DNA from: Elephas maximus indicus
Taxonomy: Eukaryota; Chordata; Mammalia; Proboscidea; Elephantidae
Direction of reading: 5' to 3'
Length of the DNA stretch: 64,000 nucleotides
Assembly: GCF_024166365.1 (NCBI RefSeq)
Contig: NC_064839.1
Location: 38,390,378 to 38,454,377, forward strand
The notes beneath the pieces were generated by a model. That model did not search any database. It worked only from the letters and a program-made list of their open reading frames with translations, and was not told the origin of the DNA. The translations under genes were made by a program, and so were the position numbers. Shown in pieces: positions 25,741 to 37,499 of the stretch. The first letter of the stretch is position 1. Each line of letters opens with the position of its first letter.

Positions 25741-26305
25741 TTGGTGCAGAGTTCAGTGTCACCAAAAACCAAAGATTGGGACCATAGAGGGTAGAAGGTA
25801 CTACTGGAGAGGAAGGCAGAGAAGGTAAGTGAATTTAGAAAATACCAAAGGTTTTGTTTTATTATTTTCCTCCTGATTAACGACTTGAAGCCACTTGATG
25901 CAATCAGATTATCCTTTAAGAAAAACAGGGACTGAATACTCAGTGCTGAAGATACTCCCAAGAGAAAAAGACATAACTGATGGCATTCTGAGAGCATTTT
26001 TTGTTTTATTTTTGTTTCAATTTTTTGGTGTATATTGTTTTCCAGTTTCTAGATATTACCTCTTTTACATCTTCTAGCATAGAAGTCTGTGTCCTTCATT
26101 GGGCCACTAGCTCTAACCTGTTGAAATTTATCGATAAATCATGAGGGTACATGTGAAGAGAACTTTACAGTGAAGGCCAGATCCTGGTGAGAGTATCAGG
26201 GCATCAGGTAGCATTTTACACCATGAGAAGGAGAGGCCATGTTTTGGTATAAGAAGATATAATGGTGGAGAGTCAGTGTACTGAAGGCTTATAGCAAGAA
26301 AGAGT

Positions 26306-26833
26306 TCAGATCCTGAGAACAAAAGAACTAGTTGGTGCCCGGCCACAATCGATGACTGCCCTGACAGGGAGCACAATAGAGAACCCCTGAGGGAGCAGGA
26401 GATAAGTGGGATGCAGACCCCAAATTCTCATAAAAAGACCATACTTGATGGTCTGTATGTGACTAGAGGAATCCCGGCAGTCATGGTCCCCAAACCTTAT
26501 GTTGGCCCAGGACAGGAACCATCCCCGAAGACAACTCATCAGACATGGACGGGACTGGACAGTGGGTGGGAGAGAGATGCTGATGAAGAGTGAGCTAATA
26601 ATATCAGGTGGACACTTGAGACTGTGTTGGCATCTCCTGTCTGGAGGGGGGATGGGGGGATAGAGAGAGTTGGAAGCTGGCAAAATTGTCACGAAAGAAG
26701 AGACTGGAAGGGCTGCCTCATTAGGGGGAGAGCAAGTGGGAGTAAGGAGTAAGATGTATATTAACTTATATGTGACAGACTGACTTGATTTGTAAACGTT
26801 CACTTGAAGCTCAATAAAAGTTAATAAAAAAAA
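26306..26833 (+). mobile_element. Polyadenylated retroposon (copy B of the 41.8 kb unit)
   Basis: Closely similar to 42087-42600, including GCAGACCCCAAATTCTC, the GGAGGGGGGATGGGGGG purine run and the AATAAAAGTTAATAAAA end. It lies between TXNL4B and HP. Confidence 0.7.
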
Positions 26834-27269
26834 AGAGTTCAGTTAGAGGAGCTTCCTAGTTACAAGAGTTCTGGAACCTTTTTTCGGGGAGACAATAGCA
26901 AGACCCTTATCTCTGTGAAACAGGAGACCCAGACAACTTCCATTTGGTTTCTGGTAAAGGGTGGATTTGTTCCAAGTGGTGAAACCAGCTCCTGTTGAGG
27001 AAGAGACTCTTGACGAAGTCCCAGAACATTATGCTGGCAGGGACTTTAGAGATTGTCTGGGATACAGATGGCCAGGGAGCTTAAAGCACTTGGCAGATTT
27101 GTGGCTGGGATATGATTTGGGCCAAGTAAGTCTAGAGTCCCTGCCTTTACACCATCTTATTTTCTGGAGTGCTGGTGCATTGGAGCACAAAGTATTGTCT
27201 CCGTCGAACTTTTTCTTCAACCTACTTTGTGCTAACATCTTCCAAACCAGGCCTAGTTCACTTCAAAGG

Positions 27270-27450
27270 GGCAACAGGGGACAGTGAAAAGAGCTCAGGG
27301 GTCTTTTCAGACAGACCAAGGTTCAAGGTTCAGCTTCGCTGTATAACCTTAAGCAATTGCTTAACTTCTCTGAGTCTCTTTATCTTTGTCTATAAAACAA
27401 GGATAACAATTGCCTTACTGAGGCCTGGCATTCAGTAGATATTCAATCAG
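27270..27450 (+). repeat. MIR
   Basis: ATAACCTTAAGCAATTGCTTAACTTCTCTGAG core; near the HP 3' end. Confidence 0.55.
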
Positions 27451-27629
27451 TGAGCATGAGCCCCAAGGTGGGACAATTTTTATCAACTTAGGGATTGCTA
27501 GTTGGCTGGGGATTTTTTCTCCTTACTCCTGGTAGACTCTCTACTACTTGGCTGCCCCTGTACCATAAAGGAAAGGATAAAAACAGCCTAAAATTAAAAA
27601 CAGCACGGAAATGAGTCAAAAGAAAGCTC

Positions 27630-27635
27630 TTTATT
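27630..27635 (-). terminator. HP: Poly(A) signal of HP
   Basis: AATAAA on the minus strand (TTTATT on plus), about 120 bases after the HP stop codon, at the expected distance for a short 3' UTR. Confidence 0.8.
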
Positions 27636-27755
27636 GAATGACTCAGCAATGCAGGGCTGGCTCCCATCAGCTTCAAGTCTCCCATCCACTCCCACTGTTT
27701 CCCCTCCTCCAGAGTGAAATCTTGCTCTCAGGCAAGAGTTTCAGTGTGCCTTTCG

Positions 27756-30700
27756 TTAGTTGTCAGCTGTGGTTTTCTGAACCCAGTCCAGGATGGAGGG
27801 CACCTTTACATACACCCCATACTCGGCCGAAGCACAGCTCTTATCAAAGCTCAGGATCCCGGCTGCATACCAGGTGTCGTCATCCTGGTCATGGATGGCA
27901 AAGGCGCTCCCAGCATCACCGTAGCAAGTGTCTTCCTGATACTTGGACATTCCCGCACAGAAGGTATGTTCATTCAGTATGGGCTGCACCCCAACAGGGC
28001 TCTTTGGTTTTTTCTTTTCAGGTACTGTGCTGCCTTCATAGTACTTTACACACTTATCTTGGGCAGCCACGGGCAGCATAACATACTTCAGGTGCTCAGT
28101 AAAATTGAAGATAGCATTCCGCCCCCAGCCAGACACATAACCCACACGTCCCTCTTCGGCATAATCCTTTGAAGGTAGGCAAATGGGCATTACTTTCTCA
28201 TTAACAGGCACCTTATGTTTGAGTTTGATGAGCCCAATGTCTATCTGGGAGTAGTTAGGGTGCAGAACCACTTTCTCAATCTCCACAAGCTGATTTCTTC
28301 CCACGTAGAGTTTTAAAGTAGGAGCAATGTCCTTTGCTGTTGCATTAGCTGTATGATTCAGGAAGAGGTTTTTAGCTGTGGTCAACAGCCATTTTTCATT
28401 TATCAGCGTGGCCCCCGTGGTGAGATTATGGCGAGAGATCATCTTAGCCTGCCAGGGAAAGCTGCCTTTGGCATCCTGTAGTCCTCCTATGATCCGTTGC
28501 ACCTGATCCACTGGATGCTTAGGCTTTCCACATACTGTCAAGGAGAGCAAGAAAATCATGAGGCAAAATATGGAAGAGTCTCCCAATCTGGGAAAAAGGG
28601 GTAAAAGCATTGGCCATTGCTACTATCTAAACTACCCTCGTTTGTTTTTTCTGACCTGGAAATATTTAAATGCTCTTTAATAATCTTTACATCGCTAAGA
28701 TAGAGTTCTATTTCCTGCTTTTGTAACTAACTAGACTGAGATTTTCAAACCCTAGTGGATGAACTGTATATTTAAACAGAAATTGTCACAACAACGGAAT
28801 TCTCACAGTTCCTTGAAGTTCATTGTAAGGGCTTGGAGTTGTTAACTCATTCTCTCTCAATAAAGAGGAATGTATTGCAGCATTGGTTGAAACTCAGCTT
28901 TTATAGATGTTGTAGTTAATATAAGGCAGGTTTACAGATCCACAGCACTAGTGGCACAGAAAGAAGAGGCAAAACCTTCTGTTCCGAGAGAGAGAGAGTA
29001 GCAGCTCTTCTTAATAAAAAGAAACAGAAGTCCCATCTCCAATCTCTTGTCTTAGCTTCCAGGTAATAGCATTTTGTTATATCCTCCCTTGGCTTTTCTT
29101 CTGGAGCTGGCTTTACCTTTGACTCTGGACTCCCTAGGCGGGCTGTCTGTCTGTGCCCAGAGGGTCTCCCTGTGCCTGGTCCTCTGGAGGCAGTGTGCAC
29201 AGTGAATCCCAGTCTGCCTTTTAAGCCCAAATCCTTTGTGAGCTCTATCAAGAAGTCATGGTGTAACCACGACTGCCTGGCCAGTCATTTTTCCCTGATC
29301 CCCCATCTTGACCCTCACGTGCCCTGAGGAGTTCATCCAGGAGGAATGCGCCTCTGGGACATTTCCACCTAGATGCCTAACTGTAGCTGAACCCTCCACG
29401 TCCACCCTTAGTCTGCTTCCCTGGCCCCTGGCTTCCTACCTGCTTCGCATTCAGGAAGTGTCTCTCCAACGGCTTTATTTACCCACTGCTTCTCCCTGTT
29501 TAAAGTGTACACTCCTGAAACAAAAAGAAAAAGGTGAGTCAAAAGAGAAATCAGGTCTGGACCTAGCATAGGGAGAGAGGTTTTTAGAAATAAATAAAAA
29601 GGAGAAGGAAAGGCAAGGGAGGAGAGGAAGAAGGAGCACCACACTAGAAGCTAAGTGCTGAGAGCACCTATTGAGTAAATCCAGCAGGATAGAACTGTAG
29701 TCATAGGGAGGCAGTATTGGGTAGGGATCAGGTTCAAATCCTCACTCCACTTCTTATTGGCTACCTGAACTCGGGCAAATTATTCAACCTCTCTGTGCCT
29801 CAGTTTCCTCATCAGCAAAATGAGAATAGTAACACTAGCTCTTCATAGGGTTGCTGTGAGGATTAAGTGAGCTAATGAATGTAAAACACTTGGACAGTGC
29901 CAGGAACCTGGTACTCACTAGGTAAGGGTTACCTGGCATAATTGCCATCATCATTTGTTCTTTTACCGCATCTCCTTTTGTAGGACTCAGATGGGGGGGC
30001 TATGTGGCATCACCTTCCCTTAACAAAAGCAAAAACTTGAGGCTGAGAAAAACTAATTTGTCCAATGGGCCACAGCTACTGGTGACAAGATCCTTATTAG
30101 GATTTCAGTCTTCTGGCTCCATGGAGAACATGTGAACTTTCTGGCCAATCACTCCTGGCTCCATTCATCATGGAAATGCCAAGAGGAGGAGTGTGGGCAG
30201 ATGGGAGGTGGATGGAGACACTTTTCCAGATCTTACCATCTCCTTCAGTGTGCAGTCTGTAGAAGTTCTTACAGTGATAGCGGACCAAGTGCTCCACGTA
30301 GCCGTTCGCAATCTCAGGGGGTTTTGGGCAGCCATCATCTACAAAGAAAAAGAACCAGGAAGAGGAGGCTAATATTCAGGAGTTGCTCCCAGAGAGCATG
30401 AAAAATCTGAGGAGAGGAAGCTGCTCTACACATCAGCCTCCCTCCAGCCCAAATGGAAGCCAAGGAAGGGCAGTCTTCCCTAATTTCTGGCAAGATCCCC
30501 AGTGTTTTTCGCTGTACTGAAAGCACAGCAACTGGAATGAGAAGCAAGGACTAGGTCTTCCCAAAGAGAGGATACAGATCTGATAGGGCCAGGTTGGAAT
30601 GCAGCAGTGCTGGGGACTCAAATATACCCACCTGCAATATCTGTGGCCTCATTGCCAACGTCCACTGCAAAAAGCTGCCCCCAGAGCAGGAGGGCAACGA

Positions 30701-31980
30701 CAGCTCCGAGGGCACTACAGAGACAAGACAGGAAAGGAGGGCAAAGTTGGTCTGTCCACAACACACCCCTCCCATAAAGCAGCCAGAAAAGAAAAACAGA
30801 TACATGGAAGTGATAGGACCAAGAAGTAGCCCCCACTCACCCACACACTTTAGCAGCTTCCCAGCACACCCAGGTTCCAGCAAGCTCTATGCTGCTGGGA
30901 ATTTTACATACACTTCAGAGAGGGACCACCAAGATACGAAGGCAGGTGGGTGTGTAGGACTTAGTTTCTGGCAGCGTTCAGTTGATGTTAATTTGGCAGT
31001 AATATACGTACTCTTCAGCAAAGAGAAGCCTCTCTCAGACACCCCTAAAGTGCCAGGCTACAAAGATAACTGCCAATAAAATGTGGATAACTTGAAGAAG
31101 GACGTGTGGGGGATTGTTACGCTGTTCTCTCTACTTTTTGAAATTTTTCATAATAAAAAGTTTTTTTAACTCTGTAATTTAAAACAATTACATGGTCATG
31201 GTTGTGTCTATTATGATACTTTGCCCTTAGGAAATGATGTTTCTAGCCCCAAAGTGCCAGAAGGCTGCCTAGAAAATAAGTCGCTTCCTGAAAGCATGAA
31301 CAGTTAAACATCTCGTGGCAGATGTCTACTCAAGAATTGCTTGGTTGTGTTATGTTCCTAGTCTTGATATTTCAACATTTCAAAAAAACTTTTTATTTTG
31401 AGAAAATTTAAGTGCCTTAATTCCTCTAATATGTCACTATTGGTCTTTCATATAATAATTTTTTAAAAAAGGAAAAAAAAATCTAATAGATATACTCAAG
31501 ATGCCGTGGGAGATGCTGGCATCCCCTAGCAAAGGTGAAAACTTCATCACCTCAAGAAAAATGATACACCAAAGAGTAAGTAACGACTTCCGGGAGAGAC
31601 AACAGCACTGTCTGAGAGCATTCTCTTTTATGGACGCAGAAAAAGACAGGATTTAACCACTAAGCCCTCTGACCACCAAAACCAAACTGGTTACCTTCAA
31701 GTCGATGCTGACTCATAGCAACCCTATAGGACAAAACAGAACTGCCTCATAGGGTTTCCAGGGAACAGCTGGTGGATTTGAACTGCTGACCTTTTGGCTA
31801 GCATCCATAGCTCTTAAAAGCCCTCTACCTCACTGCAGTTTAGTTAATTTGCTGTGTTCCTTTTCTGTGTTTTCTGATTCTCTCCTATAGGCTTCTCCCG
31901 TATCTGGCCCATCATGCAGATGGCAATTGTATGCAAAAAACCGGAGAAAGCGGGAGGTCAAAGCCAGAGACTTACCTCAT
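27756..31980 (-). CDS. HP: Haptoglobin, single-CCP (HP1-type) form
   Basis: Secreted liver acute-phase protein that binds free haemoglobin for CD163-mediated clearance. Coding exons: 31980-31976 (ATGAG), 30714-30632, 30338-30237, 29514-29440 and 28534-27756 (TAA at 27758-27756). The total is 1044 nt, or 347 residues, equal to human HP1. A signal peptide ([17 protein letters not shown]) is followed by one CCP/sushi unit. The chain-linking Cys in DDGCPKPP is present, as are Cys in RYHC, PECE and VCGK. The cleavage site is VQR/IIGG. The beta chain is a dead S1 protease fold: the His position is Lys in TTAKNLFL, Asp is kept in DIGLIKL, and Ser is Ala in GDAGSAFA, as in all haptoglobins. The sequons NLT, NHT, NAT and NYS match human sites, and NFT at 28106-28098 is extra. 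The exon 3-4 pair occurs once, so there is no HP2-style duplication. Confidence 0.98.
29690..29940 (+). repeat. MIR in an HP intron
   Basis: TATTCAACCTCTCTGTGCCTCAGTTTCCTCATC core. Confidence 0.7.
31677..31820 (-). mobile_element. AfroSINE relative, antisense, near HP exon 1
   Basis: GCTGACTCATAGCAACCC tail complement; partial copy in HP intron 1 (30715-31975). Confidence 0.7.
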
Positions 31981-32200
31981 CTTTGGTCCGTCTGCCTCTG
32001 GAAGAACAGGGCTGTGAAGGGCACCTGCTGGTCCTTTTATGCCTCCCACATCTCACCCACCCCTTCACGATTTCCTAATTCCTCTGTCCACACAACACTG
32101 GCCTTGTGAAGGTCACTGATATTTTCCAGTAACAAAACCACAAACATCATCCCTGTCAAGAGTTGAGCTCTTGCTTCACACTTGGATTTCCCCCAGTGTT
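31981..32200 (-). promoter_or_regulatory. HP: HP promoter and short 5' UTR
   Basis: Reading on the minus strand, a TATA-like ATAAAAGG lies at 32040-32033, which puts the start site near 32005-32010. Upstream are a C/EBP-like TTAGGAAAT (about 32078-32070), a TTACTGGAA STAT-type site (32132-32124) and GTGTGAAGCAAGAGC (32181-32167). The last resembles element A of the human HP promoter as I recall it. Together these fit IL-6-driven acute-phase control; binding is inferred. Confidence 0.7.
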
Positions 32201-32879
32201 CTTTTACAAACCCTGAAGAGACCCTCCAACGTTGTACCCCCATGTAGCTGGAAAAGTATTTCCCGAAATCAGCAACTAGGCTGACTAGGGGAAGAACCGT
32301 CAATTAATGTCTCTCTGTTTTTGAGAGTTTTCAAGACTAGAAAAAGACCCTCCTTGGGTCATTTCAAACCCTTTAGACACTCCTCCAACCTTACTTAGGA
32401 GGACCTCTTAAGAAAGCATTTCCTTTTCACAATCATTACCTGTATGTTAACATCACCCTGTTCCTTTAATCTTTCCAACCTGAAGCCAGTAAAAGGTGTT
32501 TATTATGTTTTTTTCTGAATGCTTTTTGCAAGAAATCACACAAAATGATTCAAGCTATGATGTAGATTGATGCATGCATGCTCAATGGCAGTGGCTCTCA
32601 TGATTTTGTAGTCTAGTAACTAGTTCAGATAGGCAGACGTTTCAGTCAAGTATCTGCACCTGTGTATCCCAGGTATTATTTAATAGCAACTCAATAAAAG
32701 ATCACTTTAACCATTTTTTAATAGTCATTAAAGGTCAGTGATTCTTAGAGTGTACAAAGAACGTATCTGGGGATACTCAGTGGCACTGATAAAACAGCAA
32801 AATAACTGAAAACAACACAAATGTCAGTAGGAAAATGAGTAATTTGTGATCTATTCATATAATGGAACATACACAGTGA

Positions 32880-33165
32880 AAATGAATGAACTGTGCAAGA
32901 ACAGCCTTTTTTGTATGTATGTGTGGTAAAAATAACACAACATCTGTCAATTCAACATTTTTTGACGTGTAATTATAATTCAGTGTCACCAGTCACATCA
33001 GTCACGTGCAGCCATCACCAGAATCTGTTGCCAAATTTTCCATCACCATTAACAGATACTCAGTGCTTCCTAAACAGTAACTCTCCCCTTTCCCCCTCCT
33101 TGCCACCCCTAACCACTGATAAACTTTGATCTCTATACATTTGCCTATTCCAGATATCTCAGGGA
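32880..33165 (-). mobile_element. Old L1-type LINE fragment, left of the RTE insertion
   Basis: Resembles antisense L1 3' sequence. It is the left half of a unit split by the RTE and SINE at 33.2-36.4 kb. Confidence 0.6.
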
Positions 33166-33170
33166 ATCAC

Positions 33171-36100
33171 TGTTGTTAGGTGCTGTCAAGTTGGCTCTGA
33201 CTCATAGCAACCCTGTGTACAACAGAACAAAACACTGCCTGGTCCTGCCCCATCCTCACAATCATTGCGCTTAAGCCCATTGCAGCCACCGTCAATCCAT
33301 CTCACTGAGGGTCTTCATTTTTTTTTGCTGACCCTCCACTTTACCAAGCATGATGTCCCTCTCCAGGGACTGATCCCTCCTGACAACATGCCCAAAGCAT
33401 GTGAGAAGTAGTCTTCCCATCCTTGCTTCCAAGGAGCATTCGGATTGTACTTCTTCCAAGACAGACTTGTTCATTCTTTTGACAATCCATGGTATATTCA
33501 ATATTCTCCAACACCACAATTCAAAGGTGTCAATTCTTCAGTCTTCCTTATTCATTGTCCAGCTTTCACATGTCTGGGAGGTGATTGAAAACACCATGGC
33601 TTGGGTCAGGCACACACTAGACCTTCAAGGTAACATCTTTGCCTTTCAACACTGTGAAGAGGTCTCTTGCAGCAGATTTGCCCAATGCAATCCGTCTTTT
33701 GACATCTCGACTGCTGCTTTCGTGGGTGTTGATTGTGGATCCAAGTAAAATGAAATCTTTGACAACTTCAATCTTTTCTCCATTTATTCTGATGTTGCTC
33801 ATTGGTCCAGTTGTGAGGATTTTTGTTTTCTTTCTGTTGAGGTATAATCCATACTGAAGGCTGTGGTCTTTAATCTTCCTCAGTAAGTGCTTCAAGTCCT
33901 CTTCATTGTCAGCAAGTAGGAATGTGTAATCTGCATAACACAGGTTGTTAATGAATCTTCCTTCAATCCTAATGCCCCATTCTTCTTCATATATTCCATC
34001 TTCTTGGATTATTTGCTCAGCATACAGATTGAATAGGTATGGTGAAAGGATACAACCCTGACGCACACCTTTCCTGGCTTTAAACCTTGTAGTATCCCCT
34101 TGTTCTGTTCGAATGACTGCCTCTTGATCCCTGTAGAGGTTCCTCATGTGCACAATTAAGTGTTCTGGAATTCCCATACTTCGCAATGTTATCCATAATT
34201 TGCATAGTCAGTAAAACACAAGTAAACATCTTTCTGGTATTCTCTGCTTTCACCCGGGATCCATCTAACGTCAGCAGTGATATGCCTGGTTCCACATCAT
34301 CTTTTGAATTTGGCTTGTATTTCTGGCAGTTCCCTGTCGATATAATGCTGCAGCGACTTTTGAGTGATCTTCAGCAGGATTTTACTTACATGTGATATTA
34401 ATGATATTGTTTGATAATTTCTGCATTTGCTGGGTTGCCTTTCTTGGAAATAAGCATAGATATAGATCTCTTCCAGTTGGTTGGCCAGGTAGCTGTCTTG
34501 CAAATTTCTTGGCATAGACGAGTGAGTACTTCCAGCACTGCATCCCTTTGTTGAAACATCTTAATTGGTGTTCCGTCAATTCCTGGAGCCTTGTTTTTCA
34601 CCAGTGCCTTCAGTGCAGCTTGGACTTCTTCCTTCAGTACCATTGGTTCCTGCTCATATGGTACCTTCTGAAATGGTTGAACATTGACCGATTCTTTTTA
34701 ATATAGTGACTCTGTATTCCCTCCATCTTCTTTTGATGCTTCCTGAGTCATTTAATATTTTCCTCTTAGAATCCTTCAGTATTGCAACTCGAGGCTTGAA
34801 TTTTTTCTTCAGTTCTTTCAGTTCAAGAAATGCAGAGTGCATACTTCCCTTTTGGTTTTCCATATCCAGGTCTTTGCACATGTCATTATAATACTTTGTC
34901 TTCTCGAGCCTCCCTTTGAAATCTTCTGCTGAGCTCATTTACGTCTTCCTTTCACTTTAGCTACTCCACATTCAAGAGCAAGTTTCAGAGTCTTTTCTGA
35001 CATCTATTTTGGTCTTTTCTTTCTTTCCTGTTTTTTTAATGACCTCTTGCTTTCTTCATGTATGATGTCCTTGATGTCATTCCACAACTCTTTGGTGTTC
35101 AACGCATCAAATCTGTTCTTGAGATGGTCTCTAAATTTACGTGGGATCTACTCAAGGTCATACTTTGGCTCTCGTCGACTTGTTCTAATTTTTGTCAGTT
35201 CCAACTTGAACTTGCATACGAGCAATCGATGGTCTGTTCCACAGTCAGCACCCGGCCTTGTTCTGACTGATGATATTGAGCTTTTCCATTGTCTCTTCCC
35301 ACAGGTATAGCCAATTTGATTCCTGTGTATTCCATCTGGCGAAGTCCATGTTTAGTCACCATTTATGTTGGTGAAAAAAGGTATTTACAATGAAGAAGTC
35401 ATTGGTCTTGCAAAATTCTATCATGCAATCTTCAGCATTGTTTCTATCACCAAGGCCATATTTTCCAACTTCCAATCCTTCTTCTTTGTTTCCAACTTTC
35501 ACATTCCAATCTCCAGTAATGATCAATGCACAGACTGCAGAAGCTGGTAAAATTCTTCAATTTCTTCATCTTTGGCCATAGTGGTTGGTGTGTAAATTTG
35601 AATGCTAGTTGTATTAACTGGTCTTTCTTGTAGGCGTATGGATATTATCCTATCACTGACAGCGTTGCACTTCAGGATAGATCTTGCAATGTTCTTATTG
35701 ATGATGAATGCAATGCCATTCCTCTTCAAGTTGCTGTTCCCTGCAGAGTAAACCATATGATTGTTCAATTCAAAATGGCCAATACCAACATATTTCAGCT
35801 CACTAATGCCTAGGATATCAGTGTTTATGCATTCCATTCCATTTTTGACAACTTCCATTTTTTCTAGATTTATACTCCGTACATTCCACGTTCTGATCAT
35901 TAATAGATGTTTGCAGCTGTTTCTTCTCATTTTGAGTCGTGCCACAGCAGCAAATGAAGGTCCCAAAAGCTTGACTCCATCCACATCATTAAGGTCGACT
36001 CTGCTTTGAGGAGGCGGCTCTTCCCCAGTCATCTTTTGAGTGCCTTCCATCCTGGGGGGCTCATCTTCAAGCACTATATCAAACAGTGTTCTGCTGCTAT

Positions 36101-36183
36101 TCATAAGGTTTTCACTGGCTAAATCCTTTCAGAAGTAGACCATCGGGTCCTTCTTCCTAGTCTGTCTTAATCTGGAAGCTAGA
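33171..36183 (-). mobile_element. RTE-clade LINE, near 3 kb, endonuclease plus reverse transcriptase remnants
   Basis: Minus-strand fragments encode an AP-endonuclease (about 36104-35523, with TWNVRSIN and ISELKYVGIG) and a reverse transcriptase (about 34938-33617, with KGVRQGCILSPYLFNLY). The catalytic YADD box reads YADY at 33937-33926. Frameshifts separate the pieces. The 3' end, near 33171, carries the tail shared with the local SINEs. The element sits inside an older L1-type sequence (flanks 32880-33165 and 36370-36840) with AGATATCTCA / AGATATTTCA at its edges. Confidence 0.9.
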
Positions 36184-36189
36184 AATCTC

Positions 36190-36369
36190 TAGGTGGTACA
36201 AATGGTTAATACACTTGATAGTTCGAGCCCACGCAGAGGTACCTCGGAAGAAAGGCCTAATGATTACTTCTGAAAAATCAGCCATTGAAAACTACAGAGC
36301 ACAATTCTACACTGACACACACGGGGTCGCCATGAGTTGGAATCGACTTGACAGCAACTGGTACTGGTA
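36190..36369 (+). mobile_element. AfroSINE, second subfamily, abutting the RTE 5' end
   Basis: Head AGGTGGTACAAATGGTTAA and tail CGCCATGAGTTGGAATCGAC. Lies head-to-head with the RTE element at 33171-36183. Confidence 0.8.
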
Positions 36370-36840
36370 AGATATTTCATATGAATGGAATCATACAATA
36401 TTTGTCCTTTATGACTGACTTATTTCACTTACCATAATGTTTTCAAGGTTCATCCATGTTGTAGCATGTATCAGGACTTAATTTCTCTTTATAGCTGTGT
36501 AATACTCCATTGTATATATATACTGCATTTTGTTTATCCATTCATCAGTAGTGGACATTTAGATTGTCTCCACCTTTTGGCTATTGTGAATAGTGCTTCA
36601 ATGAACATTGGTGTATATTTGTCTGAGTTGCTGTTTCAAGTCTCTTGGGTATATACCTAGGAGTGGAATTGCTGGATTATATGGTAGCTCTTTTTTTATG
36701 GTAGCTCTTTGTTTAACTTTTTGAGAAACGACCAAAATGTTTTCCCCAGTGGCTGGCTGTACCACTTTGCATTTCTACCAGCAATGAATAAGCGTTCCAG
36801 TTTCTCCACATCCAGAATATAGATAACCCTATGTTGAGTG
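36370..36840 (-). mobile_element. Old L1-type LINE fragment, right of the RTE insertion
   Basis: Typical antisense L1 text (TTCAAGGTTCATCCATGTTG, then CATTCATCAGTAGTGGACATTTAG split by divergence). It continues the 32.88 kb fragment. Confidence 0.7.
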
Positions 36841-37152
36841 AAAACCGCAAGTTTCAGAAGATTACATACAGATTGATGCTACTTTTATAAAGCTCAAAAT
36901 CAAGCAAAACTAAACAATGTGTTATAGAGGCATGGATACTAAAGAGATAAAAACTATACTTTCAAAAATTTTAAGGGAAGGAAAAACAGAAAATATAAGA
37001 TGTTACCTCTTGTGGGGAGGCAGGAGGAAGGGATAATGGAAGCACATAGTAGATATAAGTATAAATAAATTATTGTTAATGTTCTTGGGCTGGGTGATAG
37101 ATTTATAAATGCATATTATTGTGCTTTATTTTTTTAATTTATATACATATTA

Positions 37153-37320
37153 CAGAAACCCTGGTGGCATAGTGGTTAAGTGCTATGGCTGCTAACCAAA
37201 ATATCAGCAGTTCGAATCCACCAGGTACTCCTTGGAAACTCTATGGGCAGTTCTGTCCTATAGGCGCTATGAGTCGGAATTGACTCGACAGCAATGGGTT
37301 TGTTTTTTTTTTTTTAATAA
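37153..37320 (+). mobile_element. AfroSINE
   Basis: GAAACCCTGGTGGCATAGTG head and GAGTCGGAATTGACTCGACA tail. Confidence 0.85.
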
Positions 37321-37499
37321 GTATTACATATATTGTATATATCACGTATATTTATAAGTATCAAATAACACGTTTAAAAACATAAAGGAGGGGGAGGGGG
37401 ACAGCCCCTGAAGGACTTACTAAGAATCAGCGTCCCAGGCCCCACTTGAATTGATGAGATTTAGTAGGTCTGAGTGGGGTCTGTGAATCTGCATTTTAA

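Noticed and set aside
26306-26833. Processed pseudogene of an unknown mRNA
   Set aside because: Three related copies in one window, with a repeat-like structure, argue for a transposon family instead.
28535-28610. Upstream Met in frame with the HP last exon
   Set aside because: This is intron sequence read through; the acceptor at 28535-28536 and earlier exons give the proper 347-residue protein.
32970-33170. Possible HPR or HP-like exon upstream of HP
   Set aside because: The sequence matches an L1-type repeat; no CCP or protease-fold text appears.
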